A stretch of 64,000 nt of DNA from Syntrophomonadaceae bacterium (GTDB taxonomy: Bacteria; Bacillota; Dethiobacteria; DTU022): assembly GCA_007119965.1 (NCBI GenBank), contig SKOR01000034.1:1-64000 (forward strand). Reading direction: 5' to 3'. The position numbers were made by a program, and so were the translations under genes. This document shows, in pieces, positions 52,550 to 61,300 of this stretch (position 1 is the stretch's first letter; each line of letters opens with the position of its first letter). Under the pieces are notes generated by a model. That model searched no databases, was not told the origin of the DNA, and saw only the letters and a program-made list of their open reading frames with translations.

Positions 52550-52993
52550 ATGCGTATTACGCTGGAAAATATGAAGAAGGTTATTAACGGTCTCAGGGAA
52601 GACCTCGGGGAAGGTTTTGTCTTCACCGATATATGGAGTACCAGCACTGATAAGTCAGTCGCTTTTCACCACCAGCACCAGTACGGTGCAAAACCCAAGC
52701 ACTTAAAAGTTTTCGGAGAAATCACCCGGATACTGGACAAGACTCTACATGAATCGGATTATCCCGCCCTCGGCGACTTCTACTTAATCAACCTTGCCGA
52801 CAATCACGTTGCCGTAGTTCTCAATTACAGCCCTTCCAGGCCCGGAAAAAGCTCTCTAACACCAAAACGCACTTCTGCCAGTTACCCGGACGCAGATGGA
52901 TACCAACAGTTCGTCCTTGTGGATCTTTCAAAAACTACCATGGGCGTACTGATGAGCATTGCTCTGCCCAATATGCTCGGGAACCTGGAGTAA
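52550..52993 (+). CDS. Small conserved protein, tandem paralog C with loop insertion
   Basis: A 147-aa paralog. It keeps DLGEGFVFTDIW, ITRILDKTLHESDYPALGDFY and VDLSKTTMGVLMSIALP, but has an insertion of about 25 residues (SPSRPGKSSLTPKRTSAS...) in the hairpin before the last conserved strand. ATG 52550 has AAAGGTGGTG upstream. An in-frame GTG/ATG extension upstream lacks the conserved pattern. Last gene of the presumed operon; the next gene is convergent. Confidence 0.7.
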   Translation: MRITLENMKKVINGLREDLGEGFVFTDIWSTSTDKSVAFHHQHQYGAKPKHLKVFGEITRILDKTLHESDYPALGDFYLINLADNHVAVVLNYSPSRPGKSSLTPKRTSASYPDADGYQQFVLVDLSKTTMGVLMSIALPNMLGNLE

Positions 52994-53037
52994 AGTTGAC
53001 AGGTTATAGCAATGACTAACACCGGCGCCGCAGCCTG

Positions 53038-54435
53038 TTAACTCTCCAGAGAACCAAACAGGGTGTTAAAAGACTCGGCAAGTGTAGGGTGAGCAAACAT
53101 GCCGTCACGGAGCACCGTATAGGGCAGGCCGCCCAGCATGGCTACCTGGAGTGCCGCCATCAATTCGCCTCCCTCAATTCCCAGGACAGCTGCACCAAGG
53201 ATTTGCCCGGTCTTATGATCAACAACTGCTTTCATTAAACCCCGCGTTTCATCCGTTTCAATCGCCCGTGCTACCCAACTCATCGGTATCTTTGCCACCC
53301 GGTAATCATAACCGCGTTCCTGTGCCTGTTTTTCTGTGATCCCGACACGCCCCAGCTGAGGGTCGGTAAAAACCACGTAAGGTAAAAGCCTGCCGGAAAC
53401 ACCCGCATTACCGCCTTCGAGGAGGTTCTTTAAAAGCACCTTGTGATCATCATACGAGACATGTGTAAAAGCAGGCCCACCGTTCACATCCCCGATCGCA
53501 AATATACCGGGGACAGAAGTTTCCAATTGATCGTTTACAGGAATAAAGCCCCGCTCATCGACAGAGATACCGGCAGCTTCCGGGTCCAGGATAGTAGTAT
53601 TCGGAACCCGCCCCACGGCAACAAGGAGATGGCTTCCCTGCACAACCTTCTCTTCCCCGTCCCCTTTAATTTTCAGGACAATTTTCTTCCTATCCGGCAC
53701 ATCAATTCCGGCAGTATCTGCATTGAGCAGCACTTCTACGCCTTCCTGTCTTAGAATGGAAGTAACTTCTTCCGCTATATCCTGATCTTCTGACGTCAGC
53801 AGCTGGCTCCCTCTCTGTACAATCGTTACCCTGCTGCCGAACCGGCGGAACATCTGGCTGAATTCCAGGCCAACATATCCCCCGCCGATAATCAGAAGAT
53901 GTTCCGGTATGCCCTCAACTTCCATGATCGAGGTTGAGTCGAGGGCGCCGGCCTTGTCAATTCCAGGGATGGGAGGCATGGATGGGCTGGCCCCGGTGTC
54001 GATTATTATTTTATCAGCCCGGATATATTCTTTCCCGCCACTTAACATTTCCACTTCAAGCTGTTTCTCCCCCACAAAACGGGCATTGCCCTCTATCAGG
54101 GATAACCCTGCGGTTGAAGTCAGCTTTTTGCGACTTCCGCTTCGGAAACTTTGAACCATATCATTTTTACGTTTGAGCACTTTCGAAAAATCTACAGAAC
54201 CGGATGAGGAGTTTACCCCATAATCCTTAGCCCTGTTAACCAGGTAAGCAATCCTGGCCGAAGCGATCATCGTCTTGGTCGGGGTACAGCCCTTGTTAAT
54301 GCACGACCCCCCGACGTGCTCGCGTTCGACCATGGCAACCTGCCAGCCGGCGCTGGCCAGGGCCATTGCCAGCGGGTTTCCACCCTGCCCGGACCCTACA
54401 ACTATTGCATCAAACTGTTTAAACTGAGGACTCAT
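53038..54435 (-). CDS. FAD-dependent pyridine nucleotide-disulfide oxidoreductase (mercuric reductase-like)
   Basis: A 465-aa flavoprotein. FAD motif VGSGQGGNPLAMALASAGW; redox-active disulfide in GGSCINKGCTPTKT (about residues 40-53); NAD(P) motif IGGGYVGLEFSQM; C-terminal FAHPTLAESFNTLF with the catalytic His. It belongs to the MerA/dihydrolipoamide-dehydrogenase group but has no N-terminal heavy-metal domain and no vicinal C-terminal cysteines, so mercury reduction is not supported. The start is uncertain: ATG 54435 is listed; TTG 54441 has a better-spaced GGGAG. Convergent with the small-paralog operon. Confidence 0.85.
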   Translation of the reverse strand: MSPQFKQFDAIVVGSGQGGNPLAMALASAGWQVAMVEREHVGGSCINKGCTPTKTMIASARIAYLVNRAKDYGVNSSSGSVDFSKVLKRKNDMVQSFRSGSRKKLTSTAGLSLIEGNARFVGEKQLEVEMLSGGKEYIRADKIIIDTGASPSMPPIPGIDKAGALDSTSIMEVEGIPEHLLIIGGGYVGLEFSQMFRRFGSRVTIVQRGSQLLTSEDQDIAEEVTSILRQEGVEVLLNADTAGIDVPDRKKIVLKIKGDGEEKVVQGSHLLVAVGRVPNTTILDPEAAGISVDERGFIPVNDQLETSVPGIFAIGDVNGGPAFTHVSYDDHKVLLKNLLEGGNAGVSGRLLPYVVFTDPQLGRVGITEKQAQERGYDYRVAKIPMSWVARAIETDETRGLMKAVVDHKTGQILGAAVLGIEGGELMAALQVAMLGGLPYTVLRDGMFAHPTLAESFNTLFGSLES

Positions 54436-54551
54436 TTCCAAATACAATCTCCCTTCTGAAATACAAACCGAAGAATGTGGTTGCTCTTTTCTGCTTATTC
54501 AATCATATCATTGGATTTACCCATAGGTCAAAACCGTCACCAGGTGTATCG

Positions 54552-54616
54552 GGGACGGTTCGAGCTTTCCTTAAAGCACAGCTTTAAGACCGAAGGGAAG
54601 TCGGTGGAACTGTCCC
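54552..54616. repeat. REP-like palindromic element
   Basis: Outer arms GGGACGGTTC (54552-54561) and GAACTGTCCC (54607-54616) enclose a perfect inner stem CTTAAAG (54570-54576)/CTTTAAG (54582-54588). The outer GGGGACGGTTC sequence resembles ends of REP-type elements linked to Y1 transposases in Bacillota. No transposase is present and only one copy was noticed here, so this is a tentative call. It lies in the 369-bp gap between the flavin reductase and the symporter gene. Confidence 0.4.
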
Positions 54617-54703
54617 TGCGGCATAGCGGGCAGGCCAGAACTGTAACAAACTACTGATTGATTCAATGTAGATAGATTGTGACTCGGTTTGACTTGTAAC
54701 AGC

Positions 54704-54742
54704 GAAAGGGTTGCCTGCAGTATATTACCGGGCAACCCTTTC
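54704..54742. terminator. Terminator hairpin downstream of the symporter gene
   Basis: GAAAGGGTTGCC (54704-54715) and GGCAACCCTTTC (54731-54742) are exact complements. The plus side continues TTTATTGA; the minus side, which follows the symporter stop, has a weaker T content. Confidence 0.65.
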
Positions 54743-54804
54743 TTTATTGACTTTATTAATGATTTTGCTTGATTAAACAGCTATTACTGTCTATAAAATT
54801 TACC

Positions 54805-56418
54805 CTATGCTTCTTTTTTATCCTTAGACCAGAAGAACATGGGCATATCAGTCATATCCTTGTTGTCAGAGCTTAACATCGGTTTGGGCGGATCGCTCTT
54901 CTGGGTCCTGAGCGATACAATAACCAGGGTAACCGTAGCAACAAGGGCTGCCGGTATTGTAGCAAAGAATAAAGCATCCCAGATACCTTCATCTATCCAG
55001 TACCAAACTTCAAAGTCTACCATGTACCAATTGGCTTCGATAGTAAATGGCAGGGCAATGAAAAATATGGTGATCCACGTTACGATGCCGGCAAAGAAAG
55101 AAGTAATTGCCCCTTTTGTATTAGCCTTTTTCCAGAACAGTCCAAAAAGGAAAGCGGGGATTGTTGTGGGAAGCCCTATCGCGCCGGCAAATACAATCAG
55201 TTTATAGAGTGATGGGAATACAATGGCAATTACCATGCAGATCAAAGCTGTCACGGGAATAAAAAAGCGAACTGCATTGAGTGTATCCTTATTTGTCGCC
55301 TGTGGTTTGAAGTAGCGGTAAATATTATGCCCCAGCATGGTTGCATTGGTCAACACGCTGTTACCGGAGGTAGATAAAATTGCCCCGGCAATCATGATAA
55401 TGAAGACTACAGCAAACCAATCAGGCATAAAGTACTGCGCTGCCCAAACCAGGACATGTTCGTTTTCTGCAGGACTGGCAATCCTGAACCCGTAGGTGAA
55501 AGCGGCAATACCGATCATAACCGGAATCAGGGCAATCGAGAGGTAAAGCAGTCCTGCGGTAATGAAACCTCCGGCTGCTGTCTTGGCAGTTTTAGCTGAG
55601 AGGCCGCGCTGCAAAAGGATCGCGCAGCCCAGGTCTCCCAGTCCAACACCCAGCCAGGCCGCTATGTAGGATATGATACCAAACCACCCCACATAGTAAA
55701 GAAATCCCCGGGCATCCGGAAGGGGCCAAAGTGAGAAGGGTGGAATTCCATCCCAAACCCTGGCATTGGTAACGAAATAATCCCAGCCCCCAATCCCGTT
55801 AATTACAGCCGGGAACATGACCACCAGGGCACCAATGATCAATACCACGTTAAAGGTATCAACCCTGGCCAGGGCGCTCATCCCGCCGCTGTATGTAACC
55901 AGTATAATAGCGGCAACTCCTATCATAACCGAAACGGGATAGCTAAACCCGGTGGTCAGGTGAACAATAACACCTGCTGCCACAAGCTGACCCGATATCC
56001 AGGACATGGTGCCGATAATCTGTATAATCATGCCGAGGATGGTCATAAAACGGCCGTAACGTCTCTCAAAAAAATCAAAACTGGAAGTATAACCGGCCTG
56101 GCGCATGCGGTAAACAACAAAAATACCGCTAAGCACCAGGGTCAAAGCGGGAGCCCAGGGGTCATAAATAGTACCCTGGAAACCAAACATGTAGGCATAA
56201 CCGGCGGCACCTAGAATAGCCCCGGCACAAAGCCAGGTTGCTGCGGTGGAACCTACAATGTAGATAAAGGAAAGATTCCTTCCCCCGATTACGTGATCGT
56301 CACACTCTTCGATGTCACGGTAAAAATAGAACCCGACGCCAATAATTACAATAATGTAAGCAGCCAGGCCCAGGTAAATCCAATTTGCCACGTGGCCAAA
56401 CATTGCTCCATCTTCCAC
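54805..56418 (-). CDS. Sodium:solute symporter (SSF) family protein
   Basis: A 537-aa carrier with about 13 hydrophobic segments. The SSF pattern is seen in DHVIGGRNLSFIYIVGS (residues 40-56), TWLCAGAILGAAGYAY, GQLVAAGVIVHLTTGFSYP and the Na+ site region ILSTSGNSVLTNATMLGHNIY. The start is GTG 56418 with GGGAGG 7 bases upstream. Substrate unknown: pantothenate, proline and carboxylates are all carried by this family. It lies about 220 bp downstream of the Cache-like lipoprotein gene on the same strand. Confidence 0.9.
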   Translation of the reverse strand: MEDGAMFGHVANWIYLGLAAYIIVIIGVGFYFYRDIEECDDHVIGGRNLSFIYIVGSTAATWLCAGAILGAAGYAYMFGFQGTIYDPWAPALTLVLSGIFVVYRMRQAGYTSSFDFFERRYGRFMTILGMIIQIIGTMSWISGQLVAAGVIVHLTTGFSYPVSVMIGVAAIILVTYSGGMSALARVDTFNVVLIIGALVVMFPAVINGIGGWDYFVTNARVWDGIPPFSLWPLPDARGFLYYVGWFGIISYIAAWLGVGLGDLGCAILLQRGLSAKTAKTAAGGFITAGLLYLSIALIPVMIGIAAFTYGFRIASPAENEHVLVWAAQYFMPDWFAVVFIIMIAGAILSTSGNSVLTNATMLGHNIYRYFKPQATNKDTLNAVRFFIPVTALICMVIAIVFPSLYKLIVFAGAIGLPTTIPAFLFGLFWKKANTKGAITSFFAGIVTWITIFFIALPFTIEANWYMVDFEVWYWIDEGIWDALFFATIPAALVATVTLVIVSLRTQKSDPPKPMLSSDNKDMTDMPMFFWSKDKKEA

Positions 56419-56585
56419 GTAAAAACCTCCCTTTTGAATATATTATTCTGTTGTTGGACTATATTGCAATTTTTATACCAAAGTGAAGTTAAAAATCATC
56501 AAACCAGTAGTTTTAAAGTAATAATATATTAAAAGTGCTTGATCTTATCCCTGCTTTTTAAAAACTACCAGTCCGCTGTGAAACA

Positions 56586-56615
56586 AAGCGGAGGGCTAAA
56601 ATTAGCCCTCCGCTT
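56586..56615. terminator. Perfect inverted repeat, terminator of the Cache-like lipoprotein gene
   Basis: AAGCGGAGGGCTAA (56586-56599) and its exact complement (56602-56615). On the minus strand it follows the lipoprotein stop by about 25 bp and continues GTTTC. Confidence 0.8.
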
Positions 56616-56638
56616 AGAAGGATAGACAAGATTAGCTT

Positions 56639-57277
56639 TTAGTAAAGCTCTTCATACTGTTCCAGTTCGGGTACTGGATAATCAACCCCGAGCAGGAAGG
56701 AAATTTCACCGTCGCTGTTAAAGATTGGTGAGAAGCCTGATTTCTGCAGCCCTTCACCGTACTCATCCATCCAGGCATCTTCAGCTACTGTAGGCTGGCC
56801 GGTGGCAAATGCTTCCACTGTCCACGGCTCTTTTTCGTATTCATAGCCGTAGGGATCCATATCTTCAGGTTCCAAACCGTCAACGATAATCTCGTTATAG
56901 TCTCCACCGCCATCGATGAAGCTGTATACGTAAGTTGAACCGGTTTCTACTCTCATGTCATAGAGTATTTCCCACAGCTCCAGGTGTTCCGGCCCCTGGC
57001 GGTTACCATTGGCCACAACAACATCGTGCAGGTCGCCGTAATAACCGTCTTCGGCATTCAGCCGTTCACCCAGTTCGGTTACGATGGCCAGGATATTCTC
57101 CATTGCCGCAACGTTTTCCGGGATAGCCATTGGGTCAAATTCTTCAGCATCATCTGCAGGTTCTTCGGCTACATCGTCATCAGGCGGCGCTACATCATCA
57201 GCAGGTGCGTCATCGCCACAGCCGACGACCAGGCCTAAAGCAAGAACTAAAACTAACAACAATAAAACTTTTTTCAT
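56639..57277 (-). CDS. Cache-like extracytoplasmic lipoprotein
   Basis: A 212-aa protein with a signal peptide and lipobox LVVGC (Cys 20), an Asp/Glu/Ala/Pro-rich spacer (about residues 21-48) and a globular domain. The domain shows ETGSTYVYSFIDGG, EPWTVEAFATGQPT, and SGFSPIFNSDGEISFLLGVDYPV, a strand pattern seen in Cache sensor domains of chemoreceptors and kinases. Here it stands alone as a lipoprotein, perhaps a ligand-binding partner of another protein. ATG 57277 has AAGGGGG upstream. Strongly acidic mature protein. The Cache relation is by pattern only. Confidence 0.65.
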   Translation of the reverse strand: MKKVLLLLVLVLALGLVVGCGDDAPADDVAPPDDDVAEEPADDAEEFDPMAIPENVAAMENILAIVTELGERLNAEDGYYGDLHDVVVANGNRQGPEHLELWEILYDMRVETGSTYVYSFIDGGGDYNEIIVDGLEPEDMDPYGYEYEKEPWTVEAFATGQPTVAEDAWMDEYGEGLQKSGFSPIFNSDGEISFLLGVDYPVPELEQYEELY

Positions 57278-57838
57278 CTTTAAATCCCCCTTATATTTGA
57301 GTTTGCTTAAAACAACCCAACAAGTTAAGAATAGCGGACAATTCTTCTGTCCTGTCAACCTACCCCCCTTAATCTGAGATGTTAATTAAAGCATATAAGT
57401 ATAACACGCAACTGTTATGCCAAAACTGGTTGATTTGACCCTGACAGACAAAAAAATGCTTTGCTGAATTGCTGCACAGGGTTGTTTAAGCTAATAATAA
57501 CAGGGGAAAATAAAACCCCTTAAATTTTATTAACAATTACAATATTTTCTTTCCTGTTTGCTTGACTGGCTAAAATTAAACAACTTGCTTTTTATTTCGT
57601 ATAATACTTTACCCTGATCAGGCAAATCATTATATCATAACTGAGCTTTTGTAAGATTTGATTCTCATATATGCGAAACTGCTTTTCGCGAACAAATTCC
57701 CCGCAGGAACAATCAAACAAAATGCTTCCGGCTATAATCTGAAATCTTCATTTCAACAGCCCTTTTCATCCCAATTGTTGGCATCATTATTGCAATATAA
57801 TTAATTAGCGTAAAAAAATAATAAAGTGAGGTTTTGTT
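57278..57838. other. Divergent intergenic region
   Basis: A 561-bp AT-rich region between the minus-strand lipoprotein and the plus-strand saccharopine-dehydrogenase-like pair. Toward the lipoprotein there is TTGACA (minus strand, 57353-57358) with a GGACA/TGTCC inverted repeat right after it, but the candidate -10 is at a 19-base spacing. Toward the plus strand TATAAT (57600-57605) has only a weak TTAAAC 18 bases upstream. No gene seen. Confidence 0.4.
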
Positions 57839-59068
57839 ATGACAGGTAAAAAAAAGATCCTGATCCTGGGCGTAGGCGCCCAGGGTTCTACTGTTGCAAA
57901 ATTTATGGATGCCGAAAACACAGTCTCTGAAATAATCTGTGCCGATTATGATGAGAAAGCAGTTAACTACCTTGTTGATAACCTGGGGAAAGGCAGGGGC
58001 ACTTTTGTTGACGCCAACAAGGCTGAAAGCATTGCCAAGGCAGCTGAAGGTGTTGACCTGATAGTAAACGCTCTTCCCGCCCAGTTCGGGTTTAACGTTT
58101 TCGATGCCGCATTAAAAGTCAAAACAAACTACCAGGACTTTACGGCACCGGACGTACCCGGTATTGACTGGGTAAAAAGCATAAAAAATATGTATACCGA
58201 AATTGGCGCGCGTTTCAAAGCGATTGACCGAACTGCTTTGATAGCAACCGGTTCGGCCCCGGGCTTAATAAATGTTGCCGCCCGCGATGCCATGCGTTAC
58301 CTTGACAGTTGTAAAACAATCTATATGCTGGTTTACGAAGGAGTTAAGGCAAAGCGTTTCCTTCCCTTCTGGTGGTCAGTAGAAACAGCTTACACCGATA
58401 TGGTCGATGATGCCTACTGCTTTGAAGATGGAAAAATTGTTGTAACTGAACCTTTCAGCCGTCCGGTCTATGAAAAGTTCAAGCATATTGATGAAGAAAT
58501 AAAGCTGATTGAACATGCTCACGATGAACCTGTAATTATGGGCATTAACGCTGAGCAGTTCTTTAAAGGTGCCAAAAACATCTACTTCAAGTATGGCGGA
58601 TTTGGTGTTGAGTTTGCCGAGACCCTTTACAAGATGGGAATGCTTGACAAGAAACCGGTAGAAGTTGACGGCTGCAAGGTTGTTCCCTTAAACCTGGCGA
58701 TCAAGATCACCCCACCGGCGCCAAAGTACAGGGAAGAAATCCAGGAAATTATTGATGAGGGATTGGAATCGGATACCGGGGCAATGGTGATCAAGGCCTT
58801 CGGAGAAAAAGATGGAGAAAAAGTCCTGGTTGAAACATATGTCGATGCTCCCGGCTTTGTCGATTCTTTCGAAAGATCAGGCCTTACGGCAGAAATGTAT
58901 CTCACCGGCCAGGGGGGAGCTCTTTTTACCAAGATGTTCGCCGATGACAAGATTGAGCAAAAGGGACTGATCTCCTCTGATATGTTAACCATAGAGCAGG
59001 TAGATTACTACCTGGAACATGCTGCAAAGCTGGATATAACATTAGATACTGAAGTTAAAAAAATCTAG
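57839..59068 (+). CDS. Saccharopine-dehydrogenase-family oxidoreductase, tandem paralog 1
   Basis: A 409-aa NAD(P)-binding protein of the saccharopine dehydrogenase/homospermidine-synthase-like family. The dinucleotide motif is LGVGAQGSTVAKFMD (residues 10-24), then ICADYDEKAV, DLIVNALP, ATGSAPGLINVAARD and FLPFWWSVETAYTDM. AAGTGAGG lies 8 bases before the ATG. The reaction is unknown; candidates are a lysine or opine-type amino acid dehydrogenase. Paired with a second copy 223 bp downstream. Confidence 0.85.
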   Translation: MTGKKKILILGVGAQGSTVAKFMDAENTVSEIICADYDEKAVNYLVDNLGKGRGTFVDANKAESIAKAAEGVDLIVNALPAQFGFNVFDAALKVKTNYQDFTAPDVPGIDWVKSIKNMYTEIGARFKAIDRTALIATGSAPGLINVAARDAMRYLDSCKTIYMLVYEGVKAKRFLPFWWSVETAYTDMVDDAYCFEDGKIVVTEPFSRPVYEKFKHIDEEIKLIEHAHDEPVIMGINAEQFFKGAKNIYFKYGGFGVEFAETLYKMGMLDKKPVEVDGCKVVPLNLAIKITPPAPKYREEIQEIIDEGLESDTGAMVIKAFGEKDGEKVLVETYVDAPGFVDSFERSGLTAEMYLTGQGGALFTKMFADDKIEQKGLISSDMLTIEQVDYYLEHAAKLDITLDTEVKKI

Positions 59069-59291
59069 CAGCTACTGCCTTCCCCGCTGCCTCAGTCCAT
59101 TTGCAGCAATACTTTGTCACCGATGGCCAGAGTGGCCGGGAGAAAAGCAAATTTCTATGCTTGAAGCCTCCTGCTTGCTGCAAGGTGCTGGAACGATAGG
59201 TGATGATATGACTGAACATTTCTAACAGAATATTGATTTACTATTTAAGGAAAAAGAATTCCAAAAATACATGTAATGGGAGAGTGGCATA

Positions 59292-60509
59292 ATGAAAACA
59301 GTACTGATCATGGGCGTTGGCGCCCAGGGCAGCACCATAGCCAAGCGCCTTGATGAAGAAGCAGTTGTCTCCGAGATCAGGTGCGCTGACTACGACGACA
59401 AAGCAATAGCTGAAGCGGCCGGACCGTTGAAAAAGGCCGCTGGCTTTAAAGTTGACGCGAACAATGTCGAAGAAATAGTCAAGGCGGCAGAGGGGGCTGA
59501 CCTGATTGTTAACGGCCTGGACCCGAATTATAACATGAACGTCATGGACGCCGCTTTAGCAGTCGGCGCTAATTACCAGGACATGGCATCGGGGCCGGTC
59601 AGCGACATCGGTTTTGTTGAAGCGATCGAGCGCTGCCTTAAACGGGATCCGGAATTTGAAGCGAAGGGGCTGACCGCCCTGATCAATACCGGTTCCGCTC
59701 CCGGTATAGCCAATGTTATAGCCCGGGATTCTGTTGAACTACTGGACAGCTGCGATTCCATCGAGATACTTGTCTACGATGGGATCTGGACGAAAAAGTT
59801 CATTCCTTTCTGGTGGTCGCCGAAAACCGCTTTCGGAGATATGGCGGCAGAACCGATCCGCTTTGAAAACGGGAAATTTCGCCGCACAAAACCGTTCGAC
59901 TACCCGGGCATGGAAGATTTCCAGGGACTCGGAAAGCGCCGCATGACAGACCATCAACATGAAGAGCCGGTAACGATGGGATTGCTGGCCGATAAGGTTT
60001 TCAAAGGGGTCAGAGACGTTACCTTCCGATACGGTGGGCCGGCCCTGGAACTGGCTGAAGGCCTCTATAAAATGGGGCTGCTCTCCGAAAAGCCGATTAA
60101 GGTAAAAGGCGTGGAGGTTGTCCCCATGGATGTTGTATCGGAACTTACCCCGCCTGCTCCCAAGTACGCCGAAGAGATCCAGGAAGTTTTAAATATAGGA
60201 CTGGAGCAGGAGGAAGGTGTTTTCCTGGTGCGGCTCAAGGGCAATATAGACAGTAAAATAGTAGAGATAGAAAACTATGTTAACGCTCCCGGGCTGACAG
60301 AATCGTTTGCCCTGGCCGGGTTAACCCACGAATCTTATTACACCGGGCAAGGGGCTTATATTTTTACCAAGATGCTTTTAAACGACATTGTCATGCGCAA
60401 AGGCCTTTTCCCACCGGAAGTGCTGGAGCAGGAAGAAAGGAATTATTACCTGAAAGAAGCAGAGAAACTGAAGATCACCGTCGATCGCACCGTAAAAACG
60501 CGATTATGA
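59292..60509 (+). CDS. Saccharopine-dehydrogenase-family oxidoreductase, tandem paralog 2
   Basis: A 405-aa paralog of the preceding gene with the same block order: MGVGAQGSTIAKRLD, RCADYDDKAI, NTGSAPGIANVIARD, FIPFWWSPKTAFGDM and TELTPPAPKYAEEIQE-like C-terminal segment (SELTPPAPKYAEEIQ here). By eye roughly half of residues are shared. ATG 59292 has GGGAGAG 7 bases upstream. The two may form a heteromer or act on related substrates. The pair lies near a Cache-like lipoprotein and a sodium symporter, which may take up their substrate. Confidence 0.85.
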   Translation: MKTVLIMGVGAQGSTIAKRLDEEAVVSEIRCADYDDKAIAEAAGPLKKAAGFKVDANNVEEIVKAAEGADLIVNGLDPNYNMNVMDAALAVGANYQDMASGPVSDIGFVEAIERCLKRDPEFEAKGLTALINTGSAPGIANVIARDSVELLDSCDSIEILVYDGIWTKKFIPFWWSPKTAFGDMAAEPIRFENGKFRRTKPFDYPGMEDFQGLGKRRMTDHQHEEPVTMGLLADKVFKGVRDVTFRYGGPALELAEGLYKMGLLSEKPIKVKGVEVVPMDVVSELTPPAPKYAEEIQEVLNIGLEQEEGVFLVRLKGNIDSKIVEIENYVNAPGLTESFALAGLTHESYYTGQGAYIFTKMLLNDIVMRKGLFPPEVLEQEERNYYLKEAEKLKITVDRTVKTRL

Positions 60510-61300
60510 GCTGCTTAAATTTTCGAATTAATCTCACATTAACGCTGGTTAAGCTTTTTTCTTGAATCAGGGGCCTGCCTTACATGATTCTCTTGTGCGG
60601 GTTTAATCCCTAATTTTTTAAAGTCACCTTATAAGCCGGTTAAGCAGTGTAAACTGTCACTATAGGAGCGGCAGCAGGACGAAGCATATAGTTTAATCAA
60701 TATTTATAGCAATACGGGCTGCCCATATATTCCTATAAAATAGAACCCGGGAGCCTTGTTTCTTATTTATGAGAATAAAAGTTCCCACCCCTTCTACTAA
60801 TATAATACGAAGGGGTGGGAACTTAATCTTCGGCAAATCCGCACATCCTGCGCAACTGGTTGTTACGTAAAAACTCTCTTCCCAGGCTTTCTACCGAGCT
60901 ATGCCGGAAAATCAACCTGCAGAACTAATCCAGCCATTTTTCTGACATCGAATGGGGTCAGTATGGACCGCCTGACATTGAGCATAGAGCAAAGACCTTG
61001 TTTAATCAACCTGCCCTGGCGCAAAGAAAGAATACTAACCTTTACAGGGCTTATGTATCAGGGGTTGTCAGATAACGTAAATGGCTCTGCGTAAAAATTA
61101 AAACCGAAAACCAACAACCCACCCGGTAAACGCACTAGATACCTGCAACCCTACTGCCTGTTCACCGGTACCGTAGAAGTGTTTGACGGTTAAATGGTGC
61201 TGAGTCCAATTGAAAAATTCTCTGCCTATCGGCGGTTAAGGTCTATCGTAAGCAACATAAGTTCTGTCAAACACATCGAAAACACCTGAGACTTCTTTAA
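60510..61300. other. Long intergenic region without recognised genes
   Basis: About 790 bp between the second dehydrogenase and the 38-aa protein. Apart from the inverted repeat at 60779-60824 I find no ribosome site with a sustained frame, RNA gene or transposon. A minus-strand stretch around 60890-61010 (frame reading ...TPFDVRKMAGLVLQVDFPA) has no start signal and may be chance or a decayed fragment. TGTTTGAC near 61179 and GTCAAACA near 61266 form a widely spaced inverted pair. Confidence 0.4.
60779..60824. terminator. Long perfect inverted repeat
   Basis: AAGTTCCCACCCCTTC (60779-60794) and GAAGGGGTGGGAACTT (60809-60824) are exact 16-base complements around a 14-base AT-rich loop. On the minus strand it continues TTATTCT, so it could end a minus-strand transcript such as that of the small basic protein, or plus-strand transcription from the dehydrogenase pair. 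Confidence 0.6.

Noticed and set aside
53038-54435. Mercuric reductase annotation
   Set aside because: The redox disulfide is present but there is no heavy-metal-associated domain, no C-terminal cysteine pair and no merR/merT/merP nearby; a general disulfide oxidoreductase call is safer.
54551-54620. A GGTTCGA sequence that could be a tRNA T-loop
   Set aside because: No acceptor stem, anticodon arm or CCA-side pairing fits around it; the surrounding pairs form a simple palindrome.
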